64,000 nt of DNA from Streptomyces sp. Tu 3180 (GTDB lineage Bacteria; Actinomycetota; Actinomycetes; Streptomycetales; Streptomycetaceae): the NCBI RefSeq assembly GCF_009852415.1, contig NZ_WOXS01000002.1, positions 2,254,501 to 2,318,500 on the forward strand, in the 5' to 3' direction. The notes under the pieces are model-generated. The model did no database searches. It saw only the letters and a program-made list of their open reading frames with translations, and had not been told where the DNA came from. Of the stretch, positions 15,858 to 26,445 are shown piece after piece (within the stretch, counting starts at the first letter, position 1; every line of letters starts with the position of its first letter). The position numbers and the translations under genes are program-made.

Positions 15858-17237
15858 TCAGGTGTCGTACTCCTGGACGCGCCGGCCGTGGCCCCGCTCG
15901 ACGAGGGCGGGCAGCCGCTCCCGCAGCTCGCTCACCACCGCCGGGACGTCGAGGGTGAGCAGGCGCCGGTCGCGCATCAGGATCCGGCCGTCGACGACGG
16001 TCGTGCGGACGTCGGCGGCGCGGGCGCTGTGCACCAGCGTCGCGGCGAGGTCGTGCACCGGCTGGGTGTGCGGGCCGGTGAGGTCGACCAGGATGATGTC
16101 GGCGCGGCGGCCGGGGGCGATGCTGCCGGTCTCCCCGCCGAGGCCGACCGCCCGGGCGCTCTGCAGGGTGGCGTGGTGCAGCGCCTGCCGGGAGGTCAGC
16201 CACCGCGGGTCGCCCTCCGCCGCCTTCTGGATCAGCGAGGTGAGCGCCATCGACTCCCACACGTCGAGGGAGTTGTTGGAGGCGGCGCCGTCCGTGGCGA
16301 GTCCGACGGGGATGCCGATGTCGCGCAGGGCGCGCACGGGTGTGGTGGTGGGCCAGGCGAACCTGAGGTAGCCGCGGGGCGCGGTGGCCACGGCCGTACG
16401 GCCGCCCGCGCGCTCCAGCGACGGCAGGTCGCTGTCGAGGATGCCGGTGCCGTGGGCGATGAGCACGTCGGTGTCGAGGATCCCGGTGCGTTCCAGGACC
16501 TGGACGGGGGTGACGCCGTGCCGGGCGAGGCTGGTGTCGGTCTGGTCGCGGTTCTCGGCGGCGTGCAGGTGCACGGGAAGCCCGTGCTCGCGCGCCAGCT
16601 CCGCGGTGGCGGCGAGGTCGGCGTCGTCGACGGTGTAGGGGGCGTGCGGGGCGAGGGCGGTGGTGACGCGGCCGCCGGCGAAGCCGCGGTGCCGCAGCGC
16701 GAACTCCAGCGACCGCTCCCTCCCCCGCGGCCCCTGGGAGGAGAAGTACGCCTCCCCCAGCAGCGCCCGCATGCCGCACTCGGCGACGACGGCGGCGACC
16801 GCGTCCATGGCGAAGTAGTGGTCGGCGAAGCAGGTGACGCCGCCCCGGATCATCTCGGCGCAGGCGAGCCGTGCCCCCAGCTCGACGTCCCGCTCGGTGA
16901 GGTTGGACTCCACCGGCCAGATCACGTCGTTGAACCACTCCCCGGTCGGCAGGTCCTCGGCGAGACCCCGCAGGGCGACCATCGGCGCGTGGGTGTGGCA
17001 GTTGATCAGGCCGGGCAGCGCGACCTGCCCCCGGGCGTCGATCCGCTCCCCGGCCGCCAGGCCCTCGACCGCCTCGGCGCTCGTCACCGACTCCACGGCC
17101 CCGTCGCGCACGACGATCGCCGCGTCGTGGGCGAACCCGATCCGCTCCCGGTCGTCGTGGGTGAGGACGGAGCATCCGGTGATGACGAGATCGGCCGGCC
17201 GCTCCGCGGCGGCGGACGTCGTCGCGGTGGGCGTCAT
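15858..17237 (-). CDS. Amidohydrolase, nucleobase/SAH-deaminase-like (MtaD/TrzN type)
   Basis: 459-aa metal-dependent deaminase of the amidohydrolase superfamily. Visible elements are a beta-sandwich start (DLVITGCSVLTHDD), ALPGLINCHTHAPM with the metal-binding HxH, a late HLHAAENRDQTD with His and Glu, an IAHGTG His and the metal-binding Asp in GLATDGAASNNSLD; APGRRADIILVDL closes the second sandwich. Likely substrates are aminated purines, S-adenosylhomocysteine or related heterocycles; the exact one is unknown. ATG 17237 lies 4 nt after the stop of the FUSC gene, so the pair is almost certainly one operon. Confidence 0.88.
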   Translation of the reverse strand: MTPTATTSAAAERPADLVITGCSVLTHDDRERIGFAHDAAIVVRDGAVESVTSAEAVEGLAAGERIDARGQVALPGLINCHTHAPMVALRGLAEDLPTGEWFNDVIWPVESNLTERDVELGARLACAEMIRGGVTCFADHYFAMDAVAAVVAECGMRALLGEAYFSSQGPRGRERSLEFALRHRGFAGGRVTTALAPHAPYTVDDADLAATAELAREHGLPVHLHAAENRDQTDTSLARHGVTPVQVLERTGILDTDVLIAHGTGILDSDLPSLERAGGRTAVATAPRGYLRFAWPTTTPVRALRDIGIPVGLATDGAASNNSLDVWESMALTSLIQKAAEGDPRWLTSRQALHHATLQSARAVGLGGETGSIAPGRRADIILVDLTGPHTQPVHDLAATLVHSARAADVRTTVVDGRILMRDRRLLTLDVPAVVSELRERLPALVERGHGRRVQEYDT

Positions 17238-17241
17238 CACG

Positions 17242-19206
17242 TCACCGTACGACGCCCTCCCGGTCCGGGGCGGGCCGAACCGCGGCATCGCCGTCGCGGC
17301 TCCGTGGCGGGGCGGGCCGGGCGCGCGTCCCGGCCTCGGCGCGAGCCCCGTCCGGCAGCTCCGGAAGGCGCAGCCCCGTCCGGTCGCGGCGCCGGACGAG
17401 TTCGTCCCGGAGCTCGGCGAGCCGCTCGGCGTGCCGGGGGCCGATCCGCCCGGTGTCGTCGAGGTGGACGGCGCAGGCGGTGATGGTGTCGACGAACTGT
17501 TCGAGGAGGGCGGCGACCTCGTCCGTGCCGTCGGTGTGCCGGGCCAGCGGAGGGAGTTCGGCGGAGGCGAGGGCGATGGCGGTGCGGGCCTCGGCGAGGG
17601 TGCGGTAGGCCTCGCGGCGCAGGGCCCAGCGGGCGGCGCGGTCGCCGGTCCCGCCGAGCACGTGGTCGAGGTACGCCTGCGCGGCACCGCCCGCTTCCGC
17701 GAGCCGGGCGCGGATGCCGCCGCCGCGCTGTCCCGGCATCGGCAGGTGCCCCACGACCAGCACGACGGCACAGGCCAGCAGCGTCTCGCTGATCCGGACG
17801 ACGGAGACCTCGGGTTCGCCGCCGACCATCACCAGGGCGAGCACGAGCACGGTGACGACGGCGGTCTGCGCGGCGAAGTGCCGGGTGGCGACCGGGATGA
17901 GCGCCCCGCTGACCGCCACCAGCGCGATGAGCCCTTCGGGCCGGGGCAGCACGGCGGCGAGCCCGGCGAAGAGGAGCGCCCCGAGCACGGTCCCGGCGGC
18001 CCGGCACAGCACCCGGGAGGCGAGCGGCCCGAGGTCGGGCTTGACGAGGAAGACGGCGGTGGCGGGCAGCCAGTACCAGTGCTCGTGCTGCCCGTACCAG
18101 CGGGCGTGGTGCAGGGCCTGGGCGATCGCGACGCCGGCGCCGAAGCAGAGGGCGACCCGCATCCCGTACTCCCGCCCCCGCACGCCGAGGACGGTCCGCA
18201 CCAGGGCGGCCCGGGACCGCTTGCGGCCGTGCAGGTCACCGCCCTCGGCCCGGTCGAACGCCTCGGCGGCGTGCAGGAGGGCGTCGTCGAGGGCGCGCAG
18301 CGCCGGGGCCGTGCGGGAGGGTGCGGGCAGGCGGCCGGTGGGGGTGTTGGCGCGTACGGCGGCGGCCAGCCGCCTGGGGCCCTCGGCCGCGCGGGCGGGT
18401 ACCGGCTCCCCCGCCCAGGCCAGCGCGGTCGCGGCCTCGGCGAGCGGCAGCACGGCGGCGTACTGCGCGTGCAGCCGGCGCTCGGCCGCGGAGGAGGCGT
18501 ACCTCCGCAGCCGGGGCCCGGCGAGTGCGTCCTGCGCGTGGTCGAGGGCGGCGGTGAGCGCGGCGCGGCGGGCGGTGGCCGCCGGTGACCCGGCGGCGTC
18601 GAGCAGCGCGGCGACGGCCTCGTACGCCCCGGCGACGGCGTTGCGTTCCCCGTCGAACCGGAAGCCGAAGCGGAGGTCCCCGGCGAGCGAGCCCGGCGTG
18701 GGCAGCGCCAGCCGCAGCAGGAGCAGCCACCCGGCGCCGGCGAGGAAGGCGAGCGCCCGCTGCCATCCCGGCTCGGGCAGCGGCATCCCGGCCCCGACGG
18801 CGGCCCCGACCAGCACCTGGGTGCCGACGGAGGAGCCGACGGGGCCGAGGGCGCTGATGCCTCCGGCGACCAGGCCGAGGCCGGTCAGCAGGAGCGTGAG
18901 CAGGACCGCCGGGGTGTGGTCCCCGGCGTACGTCCCGAGGGCCAGCCCGGCCGCCCCCGCGAGCGCGGGCGCCCCGAGCCGCCCGATCGAGGCCCGCCGG
19001 CTGCCGGGCCGGTCGTTGATCCCGGCGAGCATGGCACCGATGGCGGCGACGACCCCGAGGGTCGGCCGCCCGAGCGACACGGCCCCCGCCAGCAGCGGCC
19101 CGGCGGCCAGCGCGCCCCGCACGACCGCGCTCCAGGGGACCGGCCCCCGCTGGGTCCGCAGGGCGTGGGCGAGCCAGAGGGGCAGGGCGGGGGCGGATCG
19201 TGACAC
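17242..19206 (-). CDS. FUSC-family integral membrane protein
   Basis: 654-aa protein with two membrane blocks: residues about 25-180 (VVRGALAAGPLLAGAVSLG and six short helices) and about 365-510 (MRVALCFGAGVAIAQALHHAR ... ALVMVGG), each followed by a cytoplasmic helical region. This is the duplicated fusaric-acid-resistance/YccS layout, which includes aromatic-acid efflux proteins. GTG 19206 has GGAG a few bases upstream. It precedes and is coupled to the amidohydrolase, so it may export or take up the compound that enzyme handles. Arg-rich C-terminal tail. Substrate unknown. Confidence 0.85.
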   Translation of the reverse strand: MSRSAPALPLWLAHALRTQRGPVPWSAVVRGALAAGPLLAGAVSLGRPTLGVVAAIGAMLAGINDRPGSRRASIGRLGAPALAGAAGLALGTYAGDHTPAVLLTLLLTGLGLVAGGISALGPVGSSVGTQVLVGAAVGAGMPLPEPGWQRALAFLAGAGWLLLLRLALPTPGSLAGDLRFGFRFDGERNAVAGAYEAVAALLDAAGSPAATARRAALTAALDHAQDALAGPRLRRYASSAAERRLHAQYAAVLPLAEAATALAWAGEPVPARAAEGPRRLAAAVRANTPTGRLPAPSRTAPALRALDDALLHAAEAFDRAEGGDLHGRKRSRAALVRTVLGVRGREYGMRVALCFGAGVAIAQALHHARWYGQHEHWYWLPATAVFLVKPDLGPLASRVLCRAAGTVLGALLFAGLAAVLPRPEGLIALVAVSGALIPVATRHFAAQTAVVTVLVLALVMVGGEPEVSVVRISETLLACAVVLVVGHLPMPGQRGGGIRARLAEAGGAAQAYLDHVLGGTGDRAARWALRREAYRTLAEARTAIALASAELPPLARHTDGTDEVAALLEQFVDTITACAVHLDDTGRIGPRHAERLAELRDELVRRRDRTGLRLPELPDGARAEAGTRARPAPPRSRDGDAAVRPAPDREGVVR

Positions 19207-19613
19207 GGGGCTCCAGTCGTCGCGTCGGGGCGGGTGGGCTCGCGGGCGGCGGTGACCGGGCTGGTGGGGTGTGGTGTCCACGGTAGGCGGCGGGGTCGAA
19301 GAGCAGCGAACGGCCGTGTTTCCGGGATGTGACGATGCGGGACGAAAGACGCGCCCCTCGTGAACACACTCCGCGCCGCGTCCATTCCACCGGGTTCCCG
19401 CGGGGGCCGTCGCCGTGCGCGCGGGTGCGCGGCCGGGTCTCGCCGTCCCCGTGCGGACGACCGGGGCGTCACGCCCGGCCCGCCGGACCCGGCCGGCCCG
19501 TGGGGGCGGAGGTTTTCCGCAGCACGCCGCCGGACGTCCGGCAACCTTTCCGGCGGCTGTGACCACTGCCGAGGCGGAAGCGCGTGTCTCCCGAACCACG
19601 TAAGGACTCATCC
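19207..19613. other. Intergenic, 407 nt, between divergent genes
   Basis: Must hold promoters for the FUSC gene (minus) and expansin-like gene (plus). A TACCGT hexamer on the minus strand near 19282 could be a -10 box for the FUSC gene but has no well-spaced -35. No other gene or repeat found. Confidence 0.4.
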
Positions 19614-20567
19614 GTGGCATCCCCCTCCCACCGCCGCCCCCGTCGCGAGCGGCGCGGCGCCCTGGTCCCGGCCGTCGCCGTGGCCGCCGCCGGGCTCCTC
19701 ATGTCGCTGGTCGTCGCCCTCGCCCCCGACGACGGGTCCGGCACCGCGCAGGCCACGGCCACGGCCGCGTCCGCCACCGGCACCGGCGTCCGGCCGAGCG
19801 TCCCGCCCACGGCGACCGGGCGGGAACCGGGGGCGAAGCCGTCCACGGCGTCCCCGGCCCCGGAGCCCTCCGCGACGACCGCGTCGGCCCGGCCGTCGCG
19901 CGCGAGCACCCCCGCGCCCGCCCCGCGCCCGGCCTCCGGCGGGGCGCCGTCGGCGGGGCGGATCCGGCCCGGGGTCACCTACAGCGGAGTCGCCACCCAT
20001 TACGACGCCGGGGACGGGAACGGCGCCTGCCTGTACGGCCCGAGCCCCGACCTCATGGTCGCGGCGATGAACACCACGGACCACGAGACGTCCGGGGCGT
20101 GCGGGGCGTACGTCCTCGTCCGCGCGGCCGGCGGGGCCTCCGTGACGGTCCGGATCACCGACGAGTGCCCCTCGCCCTGCGCCCCCGGGCAGCTCGACCT
20201 GAGCCGGGAGGCCTTCGGCAAGCTCGCCGGCCTCTCCGCGGGGCGGATCCCGGTCACCTGGAGCCTGCTCAGCCCCGGCACGTCCGACACCGTCTCGATC
20301 CGCTACAAGACCGGCTCCAGTAGCCACTGGTGCGGCATCCAGGCGATCGGCCACCGCAACCCGCTGGCCCGCCTGGAGGTCGGCACCGGCTCCGGGTGGC
20401 ACCGGCTGACCCGCACCGAGTACAACTACTTCCTCTCCCCCGACGGCACCGGATGCGGCGGCGCCCTGAGGCTCACGGACATCTACGGGGAGCGGCTGAC
20501 CGTCGAGGGCGTCCCCGTGCGGCCGGACGCCGTACAGCCGACCCGCGTCCAGTTCGCCCGGCACTGA
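19614..20567 (+). CDS. Secreted expansin-like/RlpA-like protein
   Basis: 317 aa. Arg-rich N-terminus and one hydrophobic helix (LVPAVAVAAAGLLMSLVVAL, about residues 16-35) act as a signal peptide or anchor. A Pro/Ser/Thr/Ala-rich linker follows to about residue 115. The double-psi beta-barrel starts at YSGVATHYDAGDGNGACLYG and includes NTTDHETSGACGAYVLVR and VRITDECPSPCAPGQLDLS, whose Asp and Cys residues are typical of bacterial expansins. The C-terminal domain (about 220-317) resembles the expansin carbohydrate-binding half. Expansins loosen cellulose or peptidoglycan without hydrolysis. GTG 19614 is behind AAGGA at 7 nt; GTG 19584 is less likely. Confidence 0.85.
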   Translation: MASPSHRRPRRERRGALVPAVAVAAAGLLMSLVVALAPDDGSGTAQATATAASATGTGVRPSVPPTATGREPGAKPSTASPAPEPSATTASARPSRASTPAPAPRPASGGAPSAGRIRPGVTYSGVATHYDAGDGNGACLYGPSPDLMVAAMNTTDHETSGACGAYVLVRAAGGASVTVRITDECPSPCAPGQLDLSREAFGKLAGLSAGRIPVTWSLLSPGTSDTVSIRYKTGSSSHWCGIQAIGHRNPLARLEVGTGSGWHRLTRTEYNYFLSPDGTGCGGALRLTDIYGERLTVEGVPVRPDAVQPTRVQFARH

Positions 20568-20841
20568 CACGGTGCCGTCCGCCCGGCGGGCACCCGGCTC
20601 GCGGCGACGGGGAGCAGTGGGCGGGCCCGCTGGGGTTCCCGCCGGTGGCGCGGCGGGCCGGTGCGCTCCCCGGGCGCCGGCGGACGACCGCGGTACCGGT
20701 CCCTCCGCGACTCCGGCGATGACCGTGGACCGGTGCCGGGGCCCTTGAAGCGGTACGTCGTGCCCGTGCGCACGCCCTCGTCGTCGCGGGACCGTCCCCG
20801 GGTGGTCTCCGCTGCGACGACGCCCCCGCGGCCCGGGGCCG

Positions 20842-21609
20842 TCAGCCCTCCACCGACCGCCGGAGGATCTCCTCCGCCTCGGTGACGGCTGCCGCGAGGG
20901 CATCCGGTCCGGCCGTCAGCCCCTCGAGCAGGGCGTCGACGCCGGTCAGCCCCGCCCGGCGCACCAGGCCCTTCTCGTTGGTCACCCACTCCCCGCGCGC
21001 CGCCATCACCGCGTGCGCGGTCTGGGTCGCGGCGACGGCGATGCTTCCCGCGACCTGGGTGAGGGCGCCCTGGGGGGCGTGGCCGGTCCTCGCGTAGGCG
21101 AGGGTGGCGGTGGCCGTGCCGTGCCAGCGGGGCGGGGCGGACGCGCGCAGTGCCGGCGGGTAGGCGGCGGGGCGGGGCAGGCCGCCCCGCAGCACCTTGT
21201 TGATCGCGAGCTCGGCGACCAGCAGGTAGGTCGGGATGCCGGCGAGGTGGAACAGCAGCGGCTCGACGCGGAACCGGCCCGCCTCCGCCTCCGCCAGCTC
21301 GTGCTCGACGACGTCGAGGTCGCGGTAGTGGACGTCGACCCGGCGCCCGTCGATCGTGAGCCAGGCGCCGCCGTTGAAGACACCGCCGCCCCAGTCGCCG
21401 ATCCCGCAGACCTCGCCCTGCCAGCCCACGGCGCGCAGGTCGTCGGGGTCGAAGGAGCCCCGGTAGTAGACGGCCAGGTCCCAGTCGCTGCCGGGCCGTT
21501 CGGTGCCCTGGGCTCGCGAGCCGCCGAGGGTGACGGCCAGGACGCCGGGGAGGGCGGCGAGCCGGTCGGCGGTCGCCTCGAGGAAGACCTGGTCGGGGAG
21601 GGAGGGCAC
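20842..21609 (-). CDS. Nucleotidyltransferase-domain protein
   Basis: 255 aa with the polymerase-beta-like nucleotidyltransferase signature near residues 28-48: VTLGGSRAQGTERPGSDWDLAVYY, with GSxxxG and the DxD pair. RRVDVHYRDLDVVEHEL supplies a likely third acidic residue. The C-terminal half is helical, as in aminoglycoside or small-molecule adenylyltransferases. It may modify an antibiotic, a nucleic acid end or a protein; no neighbour hints which. GTG 21609 is preceded by AGGAG at 7 nt. Convergent with the expansin-like gene. Confidence 0.85.
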   Translation of the reverse strand: MPSLPDQVFLEATADRLAALPGVLAVTLGGSRAQGTERPGSDWDLAVYYRGSFDPDDLRAVGWQGEVCGIGDWGGGVFNGGAWLTIDGRRVDVHYRDLDVVEHELAEAEAGRFRVEPLLFHLAGIPTYLLVAELAINKVLRGGLPRPAAYPPALRASAPPRWHGTATATLAYARTGHAPQGALTQVAGSIAVAATQTAHAVMAARGEWVTNEKGLVRRAGLTGVDALLEGLTAGPDALAAAVTEAEEILRRSVEG

Positions 21610-21854
21610 GGCTGCGGCTCCTGACGGGCGGGGACGGTCTGCGGGCCGGTGGAAAGACTAGGAGGGCGCCCGGACGGAGGCGAACGAAAAAGGGATGCGG
21701 CGGCGCCCGGGGGCCCGCATGATCGGTGGGTTGCCCGCCACGCCCCCTGGATGATCGGAGCCCGCGTGATCCGGCGCGTCACCGCCCCCGGCCCCTTCCC
21801 CCCGCCCGCCTGCTGCCACGCCTCCCCCGTCGAGGCGGACACCGCCGCGGGCTC

Positions 21855-22316
21855 GTGAGGAGCGGCGACCGGGCCGTGGTCCTGCGCCGGGCCCTGCCCC
21901 GCGACGCCGGCGCCGCGGCCGACGTCTGGCTGCGGTCCTTCGCCGCCGCCCTGCCGGCCGTGGTGCGGCCCCGGTCCGACGCCGAGGTGCACGCCTACTT
22001 CCGGCACGTACTCGTCCCGCTGCGCGAGACCTGGGTGGCGGCGGCGGGCGGGGACGTCGTCGGGGTGATGGTGCTGGAGGGCGAGGAGCTGGCGCAGCTC
22101 TACCTCGCCCCCGAGTGGCGCGGGCGCGGGATCGGTGACCGGTTCGTCGCCCTGGCCAAGGAGCGCAGCCCTGCGGGGCTCTCCTTGTGGACCTTCCAGG
22201 TCAACGGGCCCGCGCACCGCTTCTACGAACGGCACGGCTTCACGGCCGTGCAGTGGACGGACGGCTCCGGCAACGAGGAACGCGAACCGGACGTGCGGTA
22301 CGCGTGGCGGCCGTAG
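21855..22316 (+). CDS. GNAT-family N-acetyltransferase
   Basis: 153 aa. The acetyl-CoA-binding motif is ELAQLYLAPEWRGRGIGDRF (the RGRGIG loop), and the C-terminal FQVNGPAHRFYERHGFTAV is the usual GNAT end with the catalytic Tyr. Substrate unknown. The start is uncertain: GTG 21855 fits the N-terminal strand but has a weak ribosome binding site, and GTG 21876 is possible. The TAG stop lies inside the left arm of a strong hairpin, so termination and translation stop are very close. Confidence 0.8.
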   Translation: MRSGDRAVVLRRALPRDAGAAADVWLRSFAAALPAVVRPRSDAEVHAYFRHVLVPLRETWVAAAGGDVVGVMVLEGEELAQLYLAPEWRGRGIGDRFVALAKERSPAGLSLWTFQVNGPAHRFYERHGFTAVQWTDGSGNEEREPDVRYAWRP

Positions 22317-22347
22317 GCGCCCCGTGCCCCGCACGGGGCGCCTACGG
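22311..22347. terminator. Hairpin overlapping the GNAT stop codon
   Basis: Perfect 17-bp inverted repeat (22311-22327 / 22331-22347) with a CCC loop. The stop codon of the acetyltransferase (22314-22316) is in the left arm. It separates two convergent genes. A further GGGGCGCC copy lies just downstream. Confidence 0.8.
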
Positions 22348-22392
22348 TCCCCGTACGGGGCGCCCGCGCTTCCCGTCCCCGGGGGCCGCGGG

Positions 22393-23526
22393 CTACGGGT
22401 GCAGCACCACCTTCGTGTAGCCCTCGATCCGCTTGTCGAACTTGTCGTAGGCCGACACCGCCTGCTCCAGGGGGAGTTCGTGGGAGACCACGAAGCTGGG
22501 CTTGGCCCTGCCCTCGATGATCATGTCCCGCAGATGCCGGTTGTAGCGCTTGACGTTGCACTGCCCCGTCCCCACCCGCAGGCCCTTCTCGAAGAGCTTG
22601 CCGATCGCGACGAGGAGCATGCCCTGCTTGGCCTGCTCGTCCGGGGCCCCCGGGTCGGCCGGGACGTAGAGGCCGGGCACGCCGAGCGCTCCGGTGGCCC
22701 GGACCGTGTTGACGAGCGAGTTCAGGACGGTGGCCGGCTCCTCGCGGTCCGTGCCGCCCTTCGTCGCCTGGTAGCCGACGGCGTCGATGCCCTTGTCCGT
22801 GCCGAGGCCCCCGGTCTGCTCCTTGATCTGCTCGGTCGGGTCGCCCTCGGCGAAGTTGACGGGCACCGCGCCGATCTCCTCGGCCTTCTGCAGCCGCTCG
22901 GGGACCCGGTCCACGACGAACACCTTCTTCGCGCCGCGCAGCAGGGCCGAGTAGGCGGCCATGAGCCCGACCGGTCCCGCGCCGTACACCGCGACGCTCT
23001 CGCCGGGGCGCACCTGGGCGAGTTCGCAGCCGTGGTAGCCGGTGGGGAAGATGTCGGCGAGGAGGATGAAGTCGGTCTCGTGCTCCTCTCCCGGCGGCAG
23101 CTTCAGACAGTTGAAGTCGGCGTAGGGGACGCGCAGGTATTCGGCCTGGCCGCCCTTCCAGGGGCCCATGGCGACGTATCCGTAAGCACCCCCGGGAAAA
23201 CCGGGGTTGACGGTCGTGCAGTACCCGGTGAATCCCTCGGCGCAGTTGCGGCAGAATCCGCAGGCGACGTTGAAGGGCATGACCACGCGGTCGCCCTCCT
23301 TGAGCGAGGTGACCCCCTGGCCGACTTCCTCGATGATTCCCATGTTCTCGTGACCGAAGACGATGCCGGGTTCGGCGGCGGTGCGTCCTTCGTACATGTG
23401 CAGATCGGAACCGCATATCGCGGTGGAGCTGATCCGCACGATCACGTCGTTGGGATGCTGGATACCGGGCTTTTCGACGTCCTCGACCGCGACGCTGAAC
23501 GGTCCCTTGTACACGACGGCCTTCAT
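22393..23526 (-). CDS. fdhA: Zn-dependent formaldehyde/alcohol dehydrogenase (glutathione-independent FDH type)
   Basis: 377-aa medium-chain dehydrogenase. It has the catalytic zinc site (STAICGSDLHMY with Cys, GHENMG with His-Glu), structural cysteines (ACGFCRNCAEGFTGYC) and the coenzyme motif VAVYGAGPVGLMAAYSALL. The extra loop and the AYGYVAMGPWKGGQAEYLRVP segment match the Pseudomonas-type formaldehyde dismutase/dehydrogenase group, which holds NAD(H) tightly. It may detoxify formaldehyde or other aldehydes. ATG 23526 follows GGAGG at 8 nt. It lies beside glpK-glpF on the same strand but is separated by a small gene on the other strand. Confidence 0.88.
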   Translation of the reverse strand: MKAVVYKGPFSVAVEDVEKPGIQHPNDVIVRISSTAICGSDLHMYEGRTAAEPGIVFGHENMGIIEEVGQGVTSLKEGDRVVMPFNVACGFCRNCAEGFTGYCTTVNPGFPGGAYGYVAMGPWKGGQAEYLRVPYADFNCLKLPPGEEHETDFILLADIFPTGYHGCELAQVRPGESVAVYGAGPVGLMAAYSALLRGAKKVFVVDRVPERLQKAEEIGAVPVNFAEGDPTEQIKEQTGGLGTDKGIDAVGYQATKGGTDREEPATVLNSLVNTVRATGALGVPGLYVPADPGAPDEQAKQGMLLVAIGKLFEKGLRVGTGQCNVKRYNRHLRDMIIEGRAKPSFVVSHELPLEQAVSAYDKFDKRIEGYTKVVLHP

Positions 23527-23707
23527 GGCGGTGACCTCCGCTCGACGGCACGGGAATCTTTTCGTCACGCCCCCCGCTCTCCGCGTGACTCATCTCTCAT
23601 GATTCCGCGACCTACCGGGTCGGGCAAACCGGTAATGTCCGGCGACAGAGGTTCAAATGCGTCCGGTACCACACCCGAGCGGTACCGAGAACGAGAGGAG
23701 GCGGGAA

Positions 23708-23899
23708 ATGGCGGCACAGCGACTGGGGACCCTGCTGGTCCCGGTGCCCGGGGTGTCGGGCACCGTCTACCCGCCGGGAACGACCGTGACGGTGCGTGGT
23801 CGCGGGGCGAGCGTCGACGCCTTCGTCAACGGCGACTGGCTCGCCCTGTCCTGGTGGGAGTTCTCCGACGGCCTGCGCGAGGACATCGCCGACCGCTGA
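23708..23899 (+). CDS. Small conserved hypothetical, 63 aa
   Basis: Compact protein: AAQRLGTLLVPVPGVSGTVYPPG, TTVTVRGRGASVDAFVNGDWLALSWWEFSDGL, ending in an acidic helix. The strand-turn pattern around PPGTTVTVRG and NGDWLALSWW suggests a small beta-barrel. ATG 23708 has GGAGG 6 nt upstream, which is why I prefer it to an earlier frame start. It is divergent from fdhA and convergent with glpK. Function unknown. Confidence 0.65.
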   Translation: MAAQRLGTLLVPVPGVSGTVYPPGTTVTVRGRGASVDAFVNGDWLALSWWEFSDGLREDIADR

Positions 23900-23920
23900 C
23901 GCCGGGCGGCGCCGGCGCCG

Positions 23921-25438
<1,518 letters not shown>

Positions 25439-25459
25439 CGTTGCGACCTCCTGGTGCGT

Positions 25460-26347
25460 CTAGGGTTCTTCGGTGGCCGGGCCCTCCTCGGGCTCCTGCT
25501 GCCTGGCCTTGAGCACCGGGCCGATGAGCAGGTCGTACACGACGGTCCCGAGGACCCCGCCGATGAGCGGGCCGACGATGGGGATCCACCAGTAGCCGCT
25601 GAACCACTGGAACGTCCCGGGCAGGGCGATCGCTCCCCAGCCCTCGAAGTAGGTGAACAGGCGGGGGCCGAAGTCCCGTGCGGGATTGATCGCGTATCCG
25701 GCGTTGGTGCCGAACGTCAGGCCGATGGCGACGACCACCAGGCCGATGAGGAACGGGTGGAGGTTCGACAGCGGGGCCGTGTTGCGGGTGTCGATGAGCG
25801 CGCAGATCAGAAGGAGCAGGATTCCGGTGCCCACGATCTGGTCGAGCAGGGGGCCCCACCACGAATCCCCGAAGTATTCGGCGGGGAACGTGGCGAAGAT
25901 CGAATAGGTCCCCAGCGACTCGTCCCGCGGAATTCCCTCCCCGGCGTTGGACGCGTCGATCGCCCACCGGTAGCAGGCGTACACGAGCGCGGCGGCCACG
26001 AAGGCGCCCACGACCTGCGCCAGCCAGTAGGGCAGGACCTTCCGCCAGGGGAAGTCCCGCCGGACGGCGAAGGCGAGGGTCACCGCGGGATTGAGGTGGG
26101 CGCCGCTGACACCGCCGGCCACATAGACGGCGAACACCACGGCGAGGCCCCAGCCCCACGCGATGATGAGCCAGTTGGCGGGCCCGAACTCCACCACCTG
26201 CCGGCCCGATCCGGGCAGTCCGACGACGGCCACGGCCACTGACGCGATGCCCAGCAGGATCAGGACGAACGTCCCCAGGAATTCGGCGAGCATCTCGCCG
26301 AAGAGGTCTTTTCGATAGCCGCGTCGATGTGCAATGCGTTCAGCCAT
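25460..26347 (-). CDS. glpF: Aquaglyceroporin (MIP family glycerol facilitator)
   Basis: 295-aa channel with six membrane helices and both half-helix NPA boxes: SGAHLNPAVTLAFAV (about residues 82-96) and YAINPARDFGPRLF (about 217-230). The Asp after the second NPA and the loop lengths fit a glycerol-type rather than strict water channel. The C-terminus is a short acidic tail (EPEEGPATEEP). First gene of the glpF-glpK pair. The 98-nt upstream region before the proline iminopeptidase stop should hold the promoter. Confidence 0.92.
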   Translation of the reverse strand: MAERIAHRRGYRKDLFGEMLAEFLGTFVLILLGIASVAVAVVGLPGSGRQVVEFGPANWLIIAWGWGLAVVFAVYVAGGVSGAHLNPAVTLAFAVRRDFPWRKVLPYWLAQVVGAFVAAALVYACYRWAIDASNAGEGIPRDESLGTYSIFATFPAEYFGDSWWGPLLDQIVGTGILLLLICALIDTRNTAPLSNLHPFLIGLVVVAIGLTFGTNAGYAINPARDFGPRLFTYFEGWGAIALPGTFQWFSGYWWIPIVGPLIGGVLGTVVYDLLIGPVLKARQQEPEEGPATEEP

Positions 26348-26445
26348 CGGCTCTCCTCGGCTGGAATGTCTGAGACTTTCCCTCCCCTCACCGGAAGCGT
26401 ATGTCCATTGGTGGGATCATGCTCACGGAGCGTTGGATTTCCCTC

